This document shows positions 7,670 to 15,462 of a stretch of DNA of 64,000 nucleotides, in pieces; positions within the stretch are counted from its first letter, which is position 1; every line of letters starts with the position of its first letter. The position numbers and the translations under genes were made by a program. Location of the stretch: NCBI GenBank assembly GCA_002342035.1, contig DDPE01000075.1, forward strand, positions 1 to 64,000. Reading direction: 5' to 3'. The DNA comes from Asticcacaulis sp. UBA2476 (lineage in GTDB: Bacteria > Pseudomonadota > Alphaproteobacteria > Caulobacterales > Caulobacteraceae). The notes beneath the pieces are model-generated. The model had not been told where the DNA came from and did not search any database. It saw only the letters and a program-made list of their open reading frames with translations.

Positions 7670-8752
7670 TTACGCATCCACCTCAATCACGCCGCGGCGG
7701 ATCTGATCCAGCTCGATCGATTCAAACAGGGCCTGAAAATTGCCGTTGCCGAAGCCTTCGTTGCCCTTGCGCTGGATGATCTCGAAGAAGATCGGGCCAA
7801 ACAGATTTTCGGTGAAGATTTGCAGTAATATGCCCTCATCCTCAACATTACCATCAATCAGGATACGGTTTTTCTTAAGGCGTTCAAGGTCTTCGCCGTG
7901 ACCGGGTACGCGCTTATCGACCAGTTCGTAATAGGTCAGGATCGTGTCCTGAAGCTTGACGCCGCGCGCCCTCAGTTTTTCAACCGTATCATAGATATTG
8001 GCGGTGGTCAGAGCCAGGTGCTGGATGCCTTCGCCGTTATATTCGCGGATAAACTCCTCGATCTGGCTCTTGTCATCCTGAGATTCGTTGAGCGGGATGC
8101 GGATGGCTTTATCGGGCGCGATCATGGCCTGAGAGAACAGGCCGGTCGCTTGTCCCTTGATGTCGAAATACTTCTGTTCTTCAAAGCCGAAAATTTGATT
8201 GTAAAAGGCGGCCCAGGTGCGCATCTGACCGCGCTTAACATTGTGCGTCAGGTGATCCAGAAGGTCGAGGCCGACACTGTTTTCGCGCTCAGCCGCCTCG
8301 GCCCCGTCTATGGCGATCCAGTCGTCATACAGTGAGTGTCCGGCGGCATAGTCCGGCGTTAGATAAAGATAGGAGCCGCCAATCCCTTGCAGAACATAGG
8401 CGTTTTTGCCCAGCGCGCCGGTTGTGGCATCGACGGCCTTGGCACCGCGTGACAGGGCCAGCCCAAAGGCTGCTTTCGGATCAGCGACGCGAAAGGCCAT
8501 GCCTGATGCCGACGGGCCGTGGAGGCTGCGAAACTCAGCCGCCTGTCCCGTGGGCTCCAGATTGAGCAGCAGATTGATGCGGCCTTGCTTATAGCGCACG
8601 ATGTTTTTCGACGGGTGGCGGGCATTGGCGGTGAAACCCAGCCGCTCAAAATGGGCGATCATGGCGTGCGGATCAGGGCTGGTGAATTCCACAAATTCAA
8701 AACCGTTCAGGCCGATGGGGTTGGTAGGATCATTGGTAGTGTCGGGGGCCAT
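7670..8752 (-). CDS. hppD: 4-Hydroxyphenylpyruvate dioxygenase
   Basis: 360 aa, ATG at 8752 with GGAGAG eight bases upstream. It has two vicinal-oxygen-chelate repeats. The C-terminal Fe(II) site is complete: His in LDHLTHNVKRG, His in GIQHLALTT, and Glu in FFEIIQRKGN. The closing helix motif GFGNGNFQALFESIELDQ is present. It converts 4-hydroxyphenylpyruvate to homogentisate. It is the first gene of the operon, transcribed away from phhB across a 228-base regulatory gap. The aminotransferase that makes its substrate is not in the window. Confidence 0.96.
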   Translation of the reverse strand: MAPDTTNDPTNPIGLNGFEFVEFTSPDPHAMIAHFERLGFTANARHPSKNIVRYKQGRINLLLNLEPTGQAAEFRSLHGPSASGMAFRVADPKAAFGLALSRGAKAVDATTGALGKNAYVLQGIGGSYLYLTPDYAAGHSLYDDWIAIDGAEAAERENSVGLDLLDHLTHNVKRGQMRTWAAFYNQIFGFEEQKYFDIKGQATGLFSQAMIAPDKAIRIPLNESQDDKSQIEEFIREYNGEGIQHLALTTANIYDTVEKLRARGVKLQDTILTYYELVDKRVPGHGEDLERLKKNRILIDGNVEDEGILLQIFTENLFGPIFFEIIQRKGNEGFGNGNFQALFESIELDQIRRGVIEVDA

Positions 8753-8791
8753 GGAAGATCTCTCCGCAAGCTGATAGTCGTTATTGAAACC

Positions 8792-8807
8792 AGTATCACA
8801 TGATACT
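8792..8807. promoter_or_regulatory. Operator-like palindrome upstream of hppD
   Basis: AGTATC-ACAT-GATACT, a perfect six-base inverted repeat with a four-base spacer, 40 bases before the hppD start codon. This fits a repressor or regulator dimer site in the hppD leader or promoter. No regulator gene lies next to it, and its binder is unknown. Confidence 0.5.
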
Positions 8808-8889
8808 TTCCGAAATAACAGACCTAATCAGCGTCCGGATTTGACGTTATTGTGAAAACTTTGACCTTGAAGTCGGGAAAATAAAAATA

Positions 8890-8903
8890 ATTATGCTTTT
8901 ATG
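8890..8903 (+). promoter_or_regulatory. Sequence element shared with the oxidoreductase promoter at 54.9 kb
   Basis: ATTATGCTTTTATG matches ATTTTGCTTTTATG at 54935-54948 in 13 of 14 positions, and both are followed shortly by GGGGTTA. Here it lies between the divergent phhB and hppD genes, 19 bases upstream of the likely phhB -35 box. That is a plausible site for an activator such as the Lrp/AsnC protein encoded at 54358-54837 (inference). Confidence 0.45.
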
Positions 8904-8921
8904 CCGAAGGGGTTATGATTT

Positions 8922-8951
8922 TTGACGATCATGCCAAAAACGTGCTAAATT
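8922..8951 (+). promoter_or_regulatory. Putative sigma-70-type promoter of phhBA
   Basis: TTGACG (8922-8927), an 18-base spacer, then TAAATT (8946-8951), 30 bases before the phhB ATG. The match is reasonable but not perfect, consistent with an activator-dependent promoter. Confidence 0.45.
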
Positions 8952-8980
8952 AAGATCAAATGTAACTACCGGAGGCCCAT

Positions 8981-9325
8981 ATGAATACGGCTTTAGTTAC
9001 CCGCCTGTCGGCTGATGACCTTAAGGGCTTAAAAAAATCCCTGCCCGACTGGGATCTGGCGGCGGGCGATACGGCCCTTGAGCGCCACCTGCAATTCAAG
9101 GATTTTCGCGCCGCCTGGGCCTTTATGACCGAGGTCGCGCACTATGCCGAAGCGGTCGATCACCACCCGGAATGGAGCAATGTCTATAACCGCGTCGCCA
9201 TCCGCCTGACGACCCATGACGCCAAGGGACTGACCGAAAAAGACCTTAAGCTGGCGCGCTTTATTAATGATGCGGCGGCGGAACATCAGGGTGACACCAT
9301 CCATGCGCCCATTGCCAACAGTTGA
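8981..9325 (+). CDS. phhB: Pterin-4a-carbinolamine dehydratase
   Basis: 114 aa, with GGAGG six bases before the ATG. The family signature is complete: AVDHHPEWSNVYNRVAIRL, then TTHDAKGLTEKDLKLARFI, with the paired catalytic histidines in DHHPEW. It dehydrates 4a-hydroxytetrahydrobiopterin so the pterin cofactor of PhhA can be recycled. It is followed directly by phhA, whose start lies inside its last codons. N-terminal residues 1-20 look like the normal length for bacterial PhhB. Confidence 0.95.
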   Translation: MNTALVTRLSADDLKGLKKSLPDWDLAAGDTALERHLQFKDFRAAWAFMTEVAHYAEAVDHHPEWSNVYNRVAIRLTTHDAKGLTEKDLKLARFINDAAAEHQGDTIHAPIANS

Positions 9326-10160
9326 ACTGCACGGCAAGGCGGGGGGCTATGTGCCTGACCGGCCTGACTGGACGATCCCGCAGGATTGGGACGCCTATAC
9401 GCCCGCAGAACACAGGGTCTGGCAAACGCTATATGAGCGCCAGATCAAACAGGTCAAAGGCCGGGCCTGCGCCGATTTCATAGCGGGTCTCGACCGCCTG
9501 AACATAGCCGACGAAATCCCGCGTTTTGAACGGCTGAATGATATTCTTCATGCCGCCACTGGCTGGCAGATTGTCGCGGTGCCGGGGCTTGTGCCCGATG
9601 AGGTGTTTTTCGAGCATCTGGCCAACCGCCGCTTTCCGGCCGGACAGTTTATCCGCCGCGCCGATCAACTGGATTATTTGCAGGAACCCGACGTTTTTCA
9701 TGATGTTTTTGGGCATGTGCCGATGCTGATGCATCCGGTCATGGCTGATTTCATTCAGGCCTATGGTCAGGGTGGATTGCGCGCCCAAGGGTTAGGCGCG
9801 CTGGAACCGCTGGCGCGGCTTTACTGGTACACGGTCGAATTTGGTCTGGTGCGGGAAGGGGGTGAAGTGCGCATTTTCGGCGCGGGGATTTTATCTTCCC
9901 ATAGCGAGACGCCCTACGCGCTCGAAAGCCCGGTGCCGAACCGGGTTGTCTTTGATCTGGAGCGGGTTATGCGCACGCGCTACCGTATCGATGATTTTCA
10001 GGAAACCTATTTCGTTCTGCCGGATCTGGAGCGGCTGTTACACTTCACCCAGGAAGATTTCGCGCCGCTGTATGCTCGGATCAAGGCTCAGGTGGCGTTG
10101 GCACCGGGCGATGTCATTGCTGGTGATGACGTTCTGCACTTAAGTGTGCCCACGTTCTAG
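9303..10160 (+). CDS. phhA: Phenylalanine 4-monooxygenase
   Basis: 285 aa from ATG at 9303, overlapping phhB by 23 bases; the in-frame upstream starts would add residues unlike the family. Catalytic-domain iron ligands are clear: both histidines in FHDVFGHVPML and the Glu in LYWYTVEFGLV. Also typical are RRADQLDYLQEPDVFHD and GAGILSSHSETPYAL. There is no N-terminal ACT regulatory domain, as usual in bacteria. It hydroxylates Phe to Tyr using tetrahydropterin and O2, feeding the divergent hppD operon after transamination. Confidence 0.96.
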   Translation: MRPLPTVELHGKAGGYVPDRPDWTIPQDWDAYTPAEHRVWQTLYERQIKQVKGRACADFIAGLDRLNIADEIPRFERLNDILHAATGWQIVAVPGLVPDEVFFEHLANRRFPAGQFIRRADQLDYLQEPDVFHDVFGHVPMLMHPVMADFIQAYGQGGLRAQGLGALEPLARLYWYTVEFGLVREGGEVRIFGAGILSSHSETPYALESPVPNRVVFDLERVMRTRYRIDDFQETYFVLPDLERLLHFTQEDFAPLYARIKAQVALAPGDVIAGDDVLHLSVPTF

Positions 10161-10260
10161 AGCATTTTCCCATCAAGTGGGATCACTTGATGGATCAGAA
10201 AGAGCGACCACTAAAAAATTAGAGCAAATTTTCGATCCAATATGATCGAAATTTGCTCTA
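10160..10260. repeat. Dispersed palindromic repeat, copy 1 (two hairpins), likely bidirectional terminator
   Basis: It begins at the last base of the phhA stop codon. Hairpin 1 (10170-10193) pairs CATCAAGTG with CACTTGATG around GGAT. Hairpin 2 (10220-10260) pairs TAGAGCAAATTTTCGATC with a near-perfect complement around CAATAT. The first 60 bases closely match 39579-39637, including GAGCNTTTTCCCATCAA and AGAGCGACCA. It separates the converging phhA and GtrA-like genes, so it may end both transcripts. Confidence 0.7.
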
Positions 10261-10264
10261 GGTC

Positions 10265-10753
10265 TCAGGCGTCGGTCTTATGCGGGTGATGGAAAAAGAC
10301 CAGCAAACGCGACCCGAAAAAATTCCAGAACACGACAATGGCCGTCGCCATCAATTGCGCTACCAGATAATGCAGACCCATATTGTGGAACAGGCCAAAC
10401 AGAAGGCCGTTCAGACAAAAGCCAATCCCCGTCACACCTAAAAAGCGCACAAAGCGGAAATTGGCCGCATTTCCGGCAGGGGCTCCGGCCTTGGCGCGAA
10501 ACGTGAAGCGGCTGTTTAAGATATAGCTGACCGTCACCCCGCCGCAGAAGCCGATGGCATTACCGATCTGCGGTTTCAGGTGCGCATATTCCACCAGCAG
10601 AAACAGGATCAGCGAATGGGTTATGGTCGCTGTGGCCCCGACCAACAGAAAGCGCGCGAATTGACCGATCATGGGCAGCGCCAGCATCGTCATGATGCGG
10701 TGCAGCAAAGGCTGTGTCACCGGATCGGGTGTGAACTTAAGGCCAGGGATCAA
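10265..10753 (-). CDS. GtrA-like membrane protein (lipid-linked sugar translocation family)
   Basis: 162 aa from a TTG at 10753, preceded by AAGGTG; an internal ATG at 10693 is the alternative and gives 142 aa. Four membrane segments with the GtrA/DPMS signature are visible: FARFLLVGATATITHSLILFLL, IGNAIGFCGGVTVSYILNSRFTF and VRFLGVTGIGFCLNGLLF. GtrA proteins are thought to help move undecaprenyl-phosphate-linked sugars across the inner membrane for O-antigen or other glycan decoration. A GtrB-like transferase (17176-18180) and GT-C-like proteins nearby fit that system. Confidence 0.85.
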   Translation of the reverse strand: MIPGLKFTPDPVTQPLLHRIMTMLALPMIGQFARFLLVGATATITHSLILFLLVEYAHLKPQIGNAIGFCGGVTVSYILNSRFTFRAKAGAPAGNAANFRFVRFLGVTGIGFCLNGLLFGLFHNMGLHYLVAQLMATAIVVFWNFFGSRLLVFFHHPHKTDA

Positions 10754-10909
10754 GAGGTCACCTTAGTCAATTCGGGTTGGCAATCGCAAAAAACGCGTAA
10801 GCGGCACTGAGCCTGTCAATACCGTGAAAGTCAACGGCTTACACCCTGGGGGCTAAGCTATGAATATTCAGTGGCAGGACCGTCACACATCACCGTTATC
10901 GCAAAGCGT

Positions 10910-10938
10910 TTGATATTGGAGAATCTTGTTCATATAAC
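10910..10938 (+). promoter_or_regulatory. Putative sigma-70-type promoter of the 11.0-12.5 kb gene
   Basis: TTGATA (10910-10915), a 17-base spacer, then TATAAC (10933-10938), about 100 bases before the start at 11037. Spacing is ideal and both boxes have five of six consensus bases. It lies in the 283-base gap after the GtrA-like gene, which holds no other gene I can support. Confidence 0.5.
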
Positions 10939-11036
10939 GTGGTTTATGCTTTATTAATTTTTGGGTGCAGCGCGGCATGTGCGCCCGTTAGTTTTTGCGT
11001 TCATTTTCAAAAAACTATAAAAATGAAAGCCTTCCG

Positions 11037-12458
11037 ATGACCTTTGCGACCAAAGATATTTTACGGCTGCCGGAACAGGCGCTTGAGCTACAGGATACAC
11101 TGGCCCGCCACGATACGGGTGAGCGCGTTAAACTTGACCGGCTGGACGGCATCATCGCCGCCGCATTAGGGGTCTGCGGGCTGATGACGTCCCTGTGGGG
11201 CTTTCATCAGCTTGGGATGACCCTCGAAGACACCCGTGGACTTGATCTGTGGTTTCAGGGCGATATCTACCGCGTCACCCAGAACATGACCGATGCCGAC
11301 AGCGATCATTACCGCACAACGGTCCACCCGGCGGCCTCGATCCTGATTTCGCCCTTTGGCATTATTCTCACCAAGCTGGGCATGGCGCCCTATGAGGCGG
11401 CTAGAAATATTATCCTGCTGTTTTCGGCCCTAAGCCTTGGGCTGATGTATGCCGCCCTGCGGCTGCTGGCTATGCCCAAGGCGGTGTCGGCCCTGTTTGT
11501 CGGCGTCATGGCCTCCAGCGGCACGTTCCTGCACTGGAACAGCGTCATTGAGCAGAGCCTGCCGTCGCAGATAACCATCATTCTGGCGCTGGTCCTGCTG
11601 GCCTATGGCCGCACAAAATCGCATATCTGGTGGATACTGATGAGTGCGGGCACGCTCAGCATTACGATCACAAGCTGGATGTTCGGGTTGATCGCGACCC
11701 TGGCGCGTTGGCCGATGCGGCCTGATGGCGAAGCGGCCCCGCACGGCAAGTTTTCCCTAAAGGCGTTTGTGGCCTATTGGATGAAATCGCCGGTGATCCG
11801 TATCTCAGCCATAGCGCTGGGGATTATTTTTGTGCTGGCGGTGGTGCAGTTTTTCACCTTTAACGAGGCCGGGCTGTTCTTTGATCCGCGCATTGTGAAA
11901 ACCGAAGCCTATTTCGTGCAGCCGGTCGCAGGTGCGGCGGGCCGACCGGGCTGGACGCCGTGGGAAAACCTTCAGTCGCTCTATATCACCACCCAGATTT
12001 CCCCGGCCCCCTATCTGCAGGTCATGGAGGTCTCGCAGTGGGTCAACAAAGAATATTATATCATCAATAATCAACATTCGGGCTTTAGCCACACCGCGCC
12101 GGGCATAGCCGCGACCGTGGCATGGTTTGCCGTTCTGGCGCTCGGCATCTGGGGGGCGATTGTCCATCAGCGCCTGCGTCCGGTGGCGATTGCGGTTGCT
12201 CTGATGATCGTGGCGGAGGGGGTGCTGCATGTGCTGTACGGCGAACTGACGTTTCTCTATGCGCCCTATGTCTTGCCGCCCTTGATCATGCTGGCGGCAT
12301 TTTCATGGTTCAGCCCGCACCGGCTTAAGGCGCTGGCTCTGGCGGCGGTGGTCATGGTCTGCGGCGGCATCAACAATGTCGGTCAGTTCACCACGGCGGT
12401 CGATATCGCCAAGCAAACCGTGGCGGGTAATCCCCCAAAGATCGATCCGCCTTACTAA
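11037..12458 (+). CDS. Multi-pass membrane protein, likely GT-C-fold glycosyltransferase-like
   Basis: 473 aa from ATG at 11037. It has a soluble N-terminal stretch of about 45 residues, then about ten membrane segments. A large first periplasmic loop (residues about 75-100) contains DIYRVTQNMTDADSDHYRTTVHP, with acidic residues and a His as in GT-C enzymes, which use polyprenyl-phosphate sugars. A second soluble loop of about 75 residues follows (FFDPRIVKTEAYF to QHSGFSHTAPG). No Pfam-level family is recognised by eye. It is the only gene of the glycan locus on the plus strand and has its own promoter. Identity as a GT-C is inferred from architecture and neighbours. Confidence 0.6.
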   Translation: MTFATKDILRLPEQALELQDTLARHDTGERVKLDRLDGIIAAALGVCGLMTSLWGFHQLGMTLEDTRGLDLWFQGDIYRVTQNMTDADSDHYRTTVHPAASILISPFGIILTKLGMAPYEAARNIILLFSALSLGLMYAALRLLAMPKAVSALFVGVMASSGTFLHWNSVIEQSLPSQITIILALVLLAYGRTKSHIWWILMSAGTLSITITSWMFGLIATLARWPMRPDGEAAPHGKFSLKAFVAYWMKSPVIRISAIALGIIFVLAVVQFFTFNEAGLFFDPRIVKTEAYFVQPVAGAAGRPGWTPWENLQSLYITTQISPAPYLQVMEVSQWVNKEYYIINNQHSGFSHTAPGIAATVAWFAVLALGIWGAIVHQRLRPVAIAVALMIVAEGVLHVLYGELTFLYAPYVLPPLIMLAAFSWFSPHRLKALALAAVVMVCGGINNVGQFTTAVDIAKQTVAGNPPKIDPPY

Positions 12459-12482
12459 GGATATTATGTTGCGGGATGTGCT

Positions 12483-14096
12483 TTAAGCCAGCGCTTCGTG
12501 CATGATGCGTGTGGCGTTGGCCATCAGGGTAAAGGTCAGGTTCTTGGCAGGCAGGGACGTAAAGGTCGAACCGTCCGCCACAATCAGGTTTTCAAACGGC
12601 CGCAACCGCCCGGCGCGATCAGTCGTGAAATCGCCGCCATCACTCAGCATCGGCATCACACCGGCATAGTGCACGCTGGCCCCCATTGGGCGCAGACGCG
12701 TCATCGGCGGCGGGGCAAAACAGCCCATATCCATCAGGAAGTTGCGGAACTTTGGCACCACCCGCTTGATGCGGTCGGCTTCCTCCGCCGACGGCGTATA
12801 GTTGATCACCAGCCGATGCTTGCCGTCTTTACCCGGCTCCAGCGACACGGTGTTGTCTGCGCGGCGGGTATCAGCGAAGTTGATATTCACCAGCCCCAGC
12901 GCGCCGTGAATATTTCGGAAAATCCCGGCTGCGGTGCGCATCCCGACAGGTAAGGACTGCGCCACCGGATGAATAAGTGCTGTGGTCAGCGTCGTCATCA
13001 GGCCGTGCACATAGTCATGGGGATGATCCATCGGCGCGCCGATGGCGAGCTGATTATACTGATAGCTGTTGTCATCAAAGGGTGAGCCGACCCGCGCCAG
13101 ATTGATGAACGGCATCAGCACCTGACGATTATCCATCAGGCCCGATAGCGCCACGTCCTGCCCCGTGTGATGCAGCGACTGCAACAGGATGCGCGCACTG
13201 CCGATCGTGCCCGCCGCCAGCACCAGAGTCTCAACGGGCAGGGTAATCGCCACGCCATCCTCAAGGCGGTGGGCGATGATCTGTTTCACCCGACCACCAT
13301 CGTCAAATTCAAACCGGTCAACGCGCACGCCCGGCAGATAGCTAAAGCCGGGTTGACGGCGCAGGTGCTCCAGCGTGACCGATGGTGTATAGATCGACTG
13401 GGTCGGACAACCCCACAGGCACCGGCCACAGCGCGAACAGGCGGGACGGCCGCCATGATCCTGGGACAGAGACGCGATGCGGGCGCGGCCCAGATACATA
13501 TTGTGCTTGGCGGTCAGCTTGGCGCGCTTGGCCGAATAGGTCGCCAGCAGATGTTGCGAGTGCTCATCCATAGGGATCGGCGTTTGCAAGGCTTCGTGAG
13601 TCGGCATGAAGGCCGACAGGTCATCATCGGTGACCCCGCTGACGCCGATGCGGCGCGCGACCTCACTGTAGGCCGGTTCCATATCTGACCAGCCAATGGG
13701 AAAGGCCTCAAGCTCACCGTCCGTGAACGGATAGGACCCGGCTGTCCACGCCTGCGCCAATCCGCCGCCAGCATAGGACGACAGGGGCGCGATACCCGCG
13801 ACCTTTTGATCGGCACCGATCACATCACGCAGGACGTATTCTTTCGACGGCGGAAAACCGTAATATTCACTGCCGTTTGAGGGCAGTATCAGGGATGAGT
13901 AGTCCTCACCCAGAAAATAGGATACCGGATCGTCGAGGTCGGTTTTCAGGCCGTTGAGCGACGCACCCGGCAGAGCCGATTCAGGGCCGGTGACCCCGAT
14001 GTCGATCAGGGTCACGGTGCGGCCACGTTCAAGCGCGGTCTGGGCGGCATGGACGGCCGACGCGCCGCCGCCGATGATGACGAGGTTATCGCTCAT
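12483..14096 (-). CDS. GMC-type FAD oxidoreductase with a four-cysteine motif
   Basis: 537 aa. The N-terminal dinucleotide site is VIIGGGASAVHAA (residues about 6-18). The C-terminal GMC features are MGASVHYAGVMPML, with the catalytic-type His, and LIVADGSTFTSLPAKNLTFTLMANATRI. Unusually, residues 220-230 hold Cys-x2-Cys-x2-Cys-x3-Cys in ACSRCGRCLWGCP, a spacing resembling Fe-S ferredoxin half-motifs. It probably oxidises an alcohol or sugar hydroxyl. The ATG overlaps the stop of the upstream epimerase, and it is the last gene of the long minus-strand glycan/acylation operon. The substrate is unknown. Confidence 0.82.
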   Translation of the reverse strand: MSDNLVIIGGGASAVHAAQTALERGRTVTLIDIGVTGPESALPGASLNGLKTDLDDPVSYFLGEDYSSLILPSNGSEYYGFPPSKEYVLRDVIGADQKVAGIAPLSSYAGGGLAQAWTAGSYPFTDGELEAFPIGWSDMEPAYSEVARRIGVSGVTDDDLSAFMPTHEALQTPIPMDEHSQHLLATYSAKRAKLTAKHNMYLGRARIASLSQDHGGRPACSRCGRCLWGCPTQSIYTPSVTLEHLRRQPGFSYLPGVRVDRFEFDDGGRVKQIIAHRLEDGVAITLPVETLVLAAGTIGSARILLQSLHHTGQDVALSGLMDNRQVLMPFINLARVGSPFDDNSYQYNQLAIGAPMDHPHDYVHGLMTTLTTALIHPVAQSLPVGMRTAAGIFRNIHGALGLVNINFADTRRADNTVSLEPGKDGKHRLVINYTPSAEEADRIKRVVPKFRNFLMDMGCFAPPPMTRLRPMGASVHYAGVMPMLSDGGDFTTDRAGRLRPFENLIVADGSTFTSLPAKNLTFTLMANATRIMHEALA

Positions 14097-15430
14097 GACC
14101 GGTCTCCCTTACCCTTACTGCCCAAAACCAGCTTGGCCGGAATGAAGATCAGCGCGCCCAGCAATACCCCGAAAGCGGCTTCGATCCCACGCAGAACCAT
14201 GAACGGCCAGGCCATGCCCTTGGGGTCAGGCGCATCCAGTTCGTGAAAACTGGGCGGGGCCGATTCCAGCAGGGCCATGGTCAAGACCACCTTAGCGCGC
14301 ACGACCGATTGCCGCCCCAACAGGCCGGTGAAGCTGTCGGTCAGCCACACCCCAAACGCGCCGGAGCGGGCGACCTTGAGCAGCAGGCCCTCAAAACCAT
14401 CAATGGGCTCAAGGGGATGGCGGCGGTGAAAATCGATATATTTGCCTTCCTGATACGCCGTGCCGCCCGTCCGGGTCAGGTGGCGGGCGAACAGGTAAAA
14501 CTCTTTACTCAGCGTCGAATCCGAAACTGTATGGGCACCTTTGGGCGGGACGATCCGTTCATCCAAGACTTGAGGTACTGGCAGGTATTTGGCCATCAGC
14601 GGGTGCGGGTTTGCGACCGCATCATTGGCAAAGGCGGCTAACTGACCGCTGGTGAACGGCAGGAATGTGTACAGCGCGCCCTCAGCCGCCGCCAAGGATG
14701 CGCGCATGACCGCCAGCGGCAAATGCACAAATGTGGCGGGCTTATCGGCACCATTAAGTGCGCGCAGTTTGATCAGCAGGCCATGCATATCAAAGGTTTC
14801 CGCACCCCCGACTTCGATCGTGGCACCCTTGGCGTCGTCTGCGAAAGCCAGTACTGACAACAGGCTGGCGACATCATCCGAGGTCACCGGCTGAACCCGG
14901 CTAAGGCCATCCCCGAACACGGGCGTCACCGGCAGGCCCGCCAGCTTCGACAGATTGGCCTGAACCGCCGAATCCGGGCCGAAGATCATGGTCGGGCGGA
15001 TGATGGTCCAGCTTAGCGGGGCGGCTGATACCACCGCTTCGGCGGCATTGCGCGAGTCGGCATAGACATAGTGCTTACGATCGGTGAACTTGGCGGCAAT
15101 GCTGGAGATATAGATGAAGCGCGTCACCCCGGCGGTGACAGCCGCATTTAGCAATGTGCGCGTGGCCTCGACATTTTCACGCATATAGTCGGCGGGGCGG
15201 GCCTTACCGGCAAGCCCCGCACAGTCGATGACGACCTCATAGCCGTTTAGCGCATGGGCGTAGTTTTGGGGTTCCAGCAAGTCTGACCTGATCCAGACCA
15301 CGCCTTTGGGGGCGTCCTGCGGGCGGACATTGCGGTCAATGCCAAGCACCACATGACCGGCGTTTGCCAATAAGGCGCACAACCGGCTGCCAACCTGACC
15401 CGCCGCACCCGCGACCACAATTTTACGCAC
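14093..15430 (-). CDS. NAD-dependent epimerase/dehydratase (extended SDR) with C-terminal extension
   Basis: 445 aa, GTG start with AGAGG nine bases upstream. The NAD(P) site is VAGAAGQVGSRLC (residues about 6-18). Catalytic-region cues are YISSIAAKFTDRKHYVYADSRNAAE (a Tyr-x3-Lys-like region is replaced by YADSRNA) and WTIIRPTMIFGP. Residues about 290-445 are an extra domain not found in ordinary sugar epimerases, ending in a membrane-like helix (about 410-432) and a basic tail. This suggests membrane association and action on a lipid-linked sugar. Missing Lys in the YxxxK position makes enzymatic chemistry uncertain. It is translationally coupled to the downstream GMC oxidoreductase. Confidence 0.75.
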   Translation of the reverse strand: MRKIVVAGAAGQVGSRLCALLANAGHVVLGIDRNVRPQDAPKGVVWIRSDLLEPQNYAHALNGYEVVIDCAGLAGKARPADYMRENVEATRTLLNAAVTAGVTRFIYISSIAAKFTDRKHYVYADSRNAAEAVVSAAPLSWTIIRPTMIFGPDSAVQANLSKLAGLPVTPVFGDGLSRVQPVTSDDVASLLSVLAFADDAKGATIEVGGAETFDMHGLLIKLRALNGADKPATFVHLPLAVMRASLAAAEGALYTFLPFTSGQLAAFANDAVANPHPLMAKYLPVPQVLDERIVPPKGAHTVSDSTLSKEFYLFARHLTRTGGTAYQEGKYIDFHRRHPLEPIDGFEGLLLKVARSGAFGVWLTDSFTGLLGRQSVVRAKVVLTMALLESAPPSFHELDAPDPKGMAWPFMVLRGIEAAFGVLLGALIFIPAKLVLGSKGKGDRS

Positions 15431-15462
15431 CTTGAAACGCCTCTTTCAAAATCAGACTAAGG

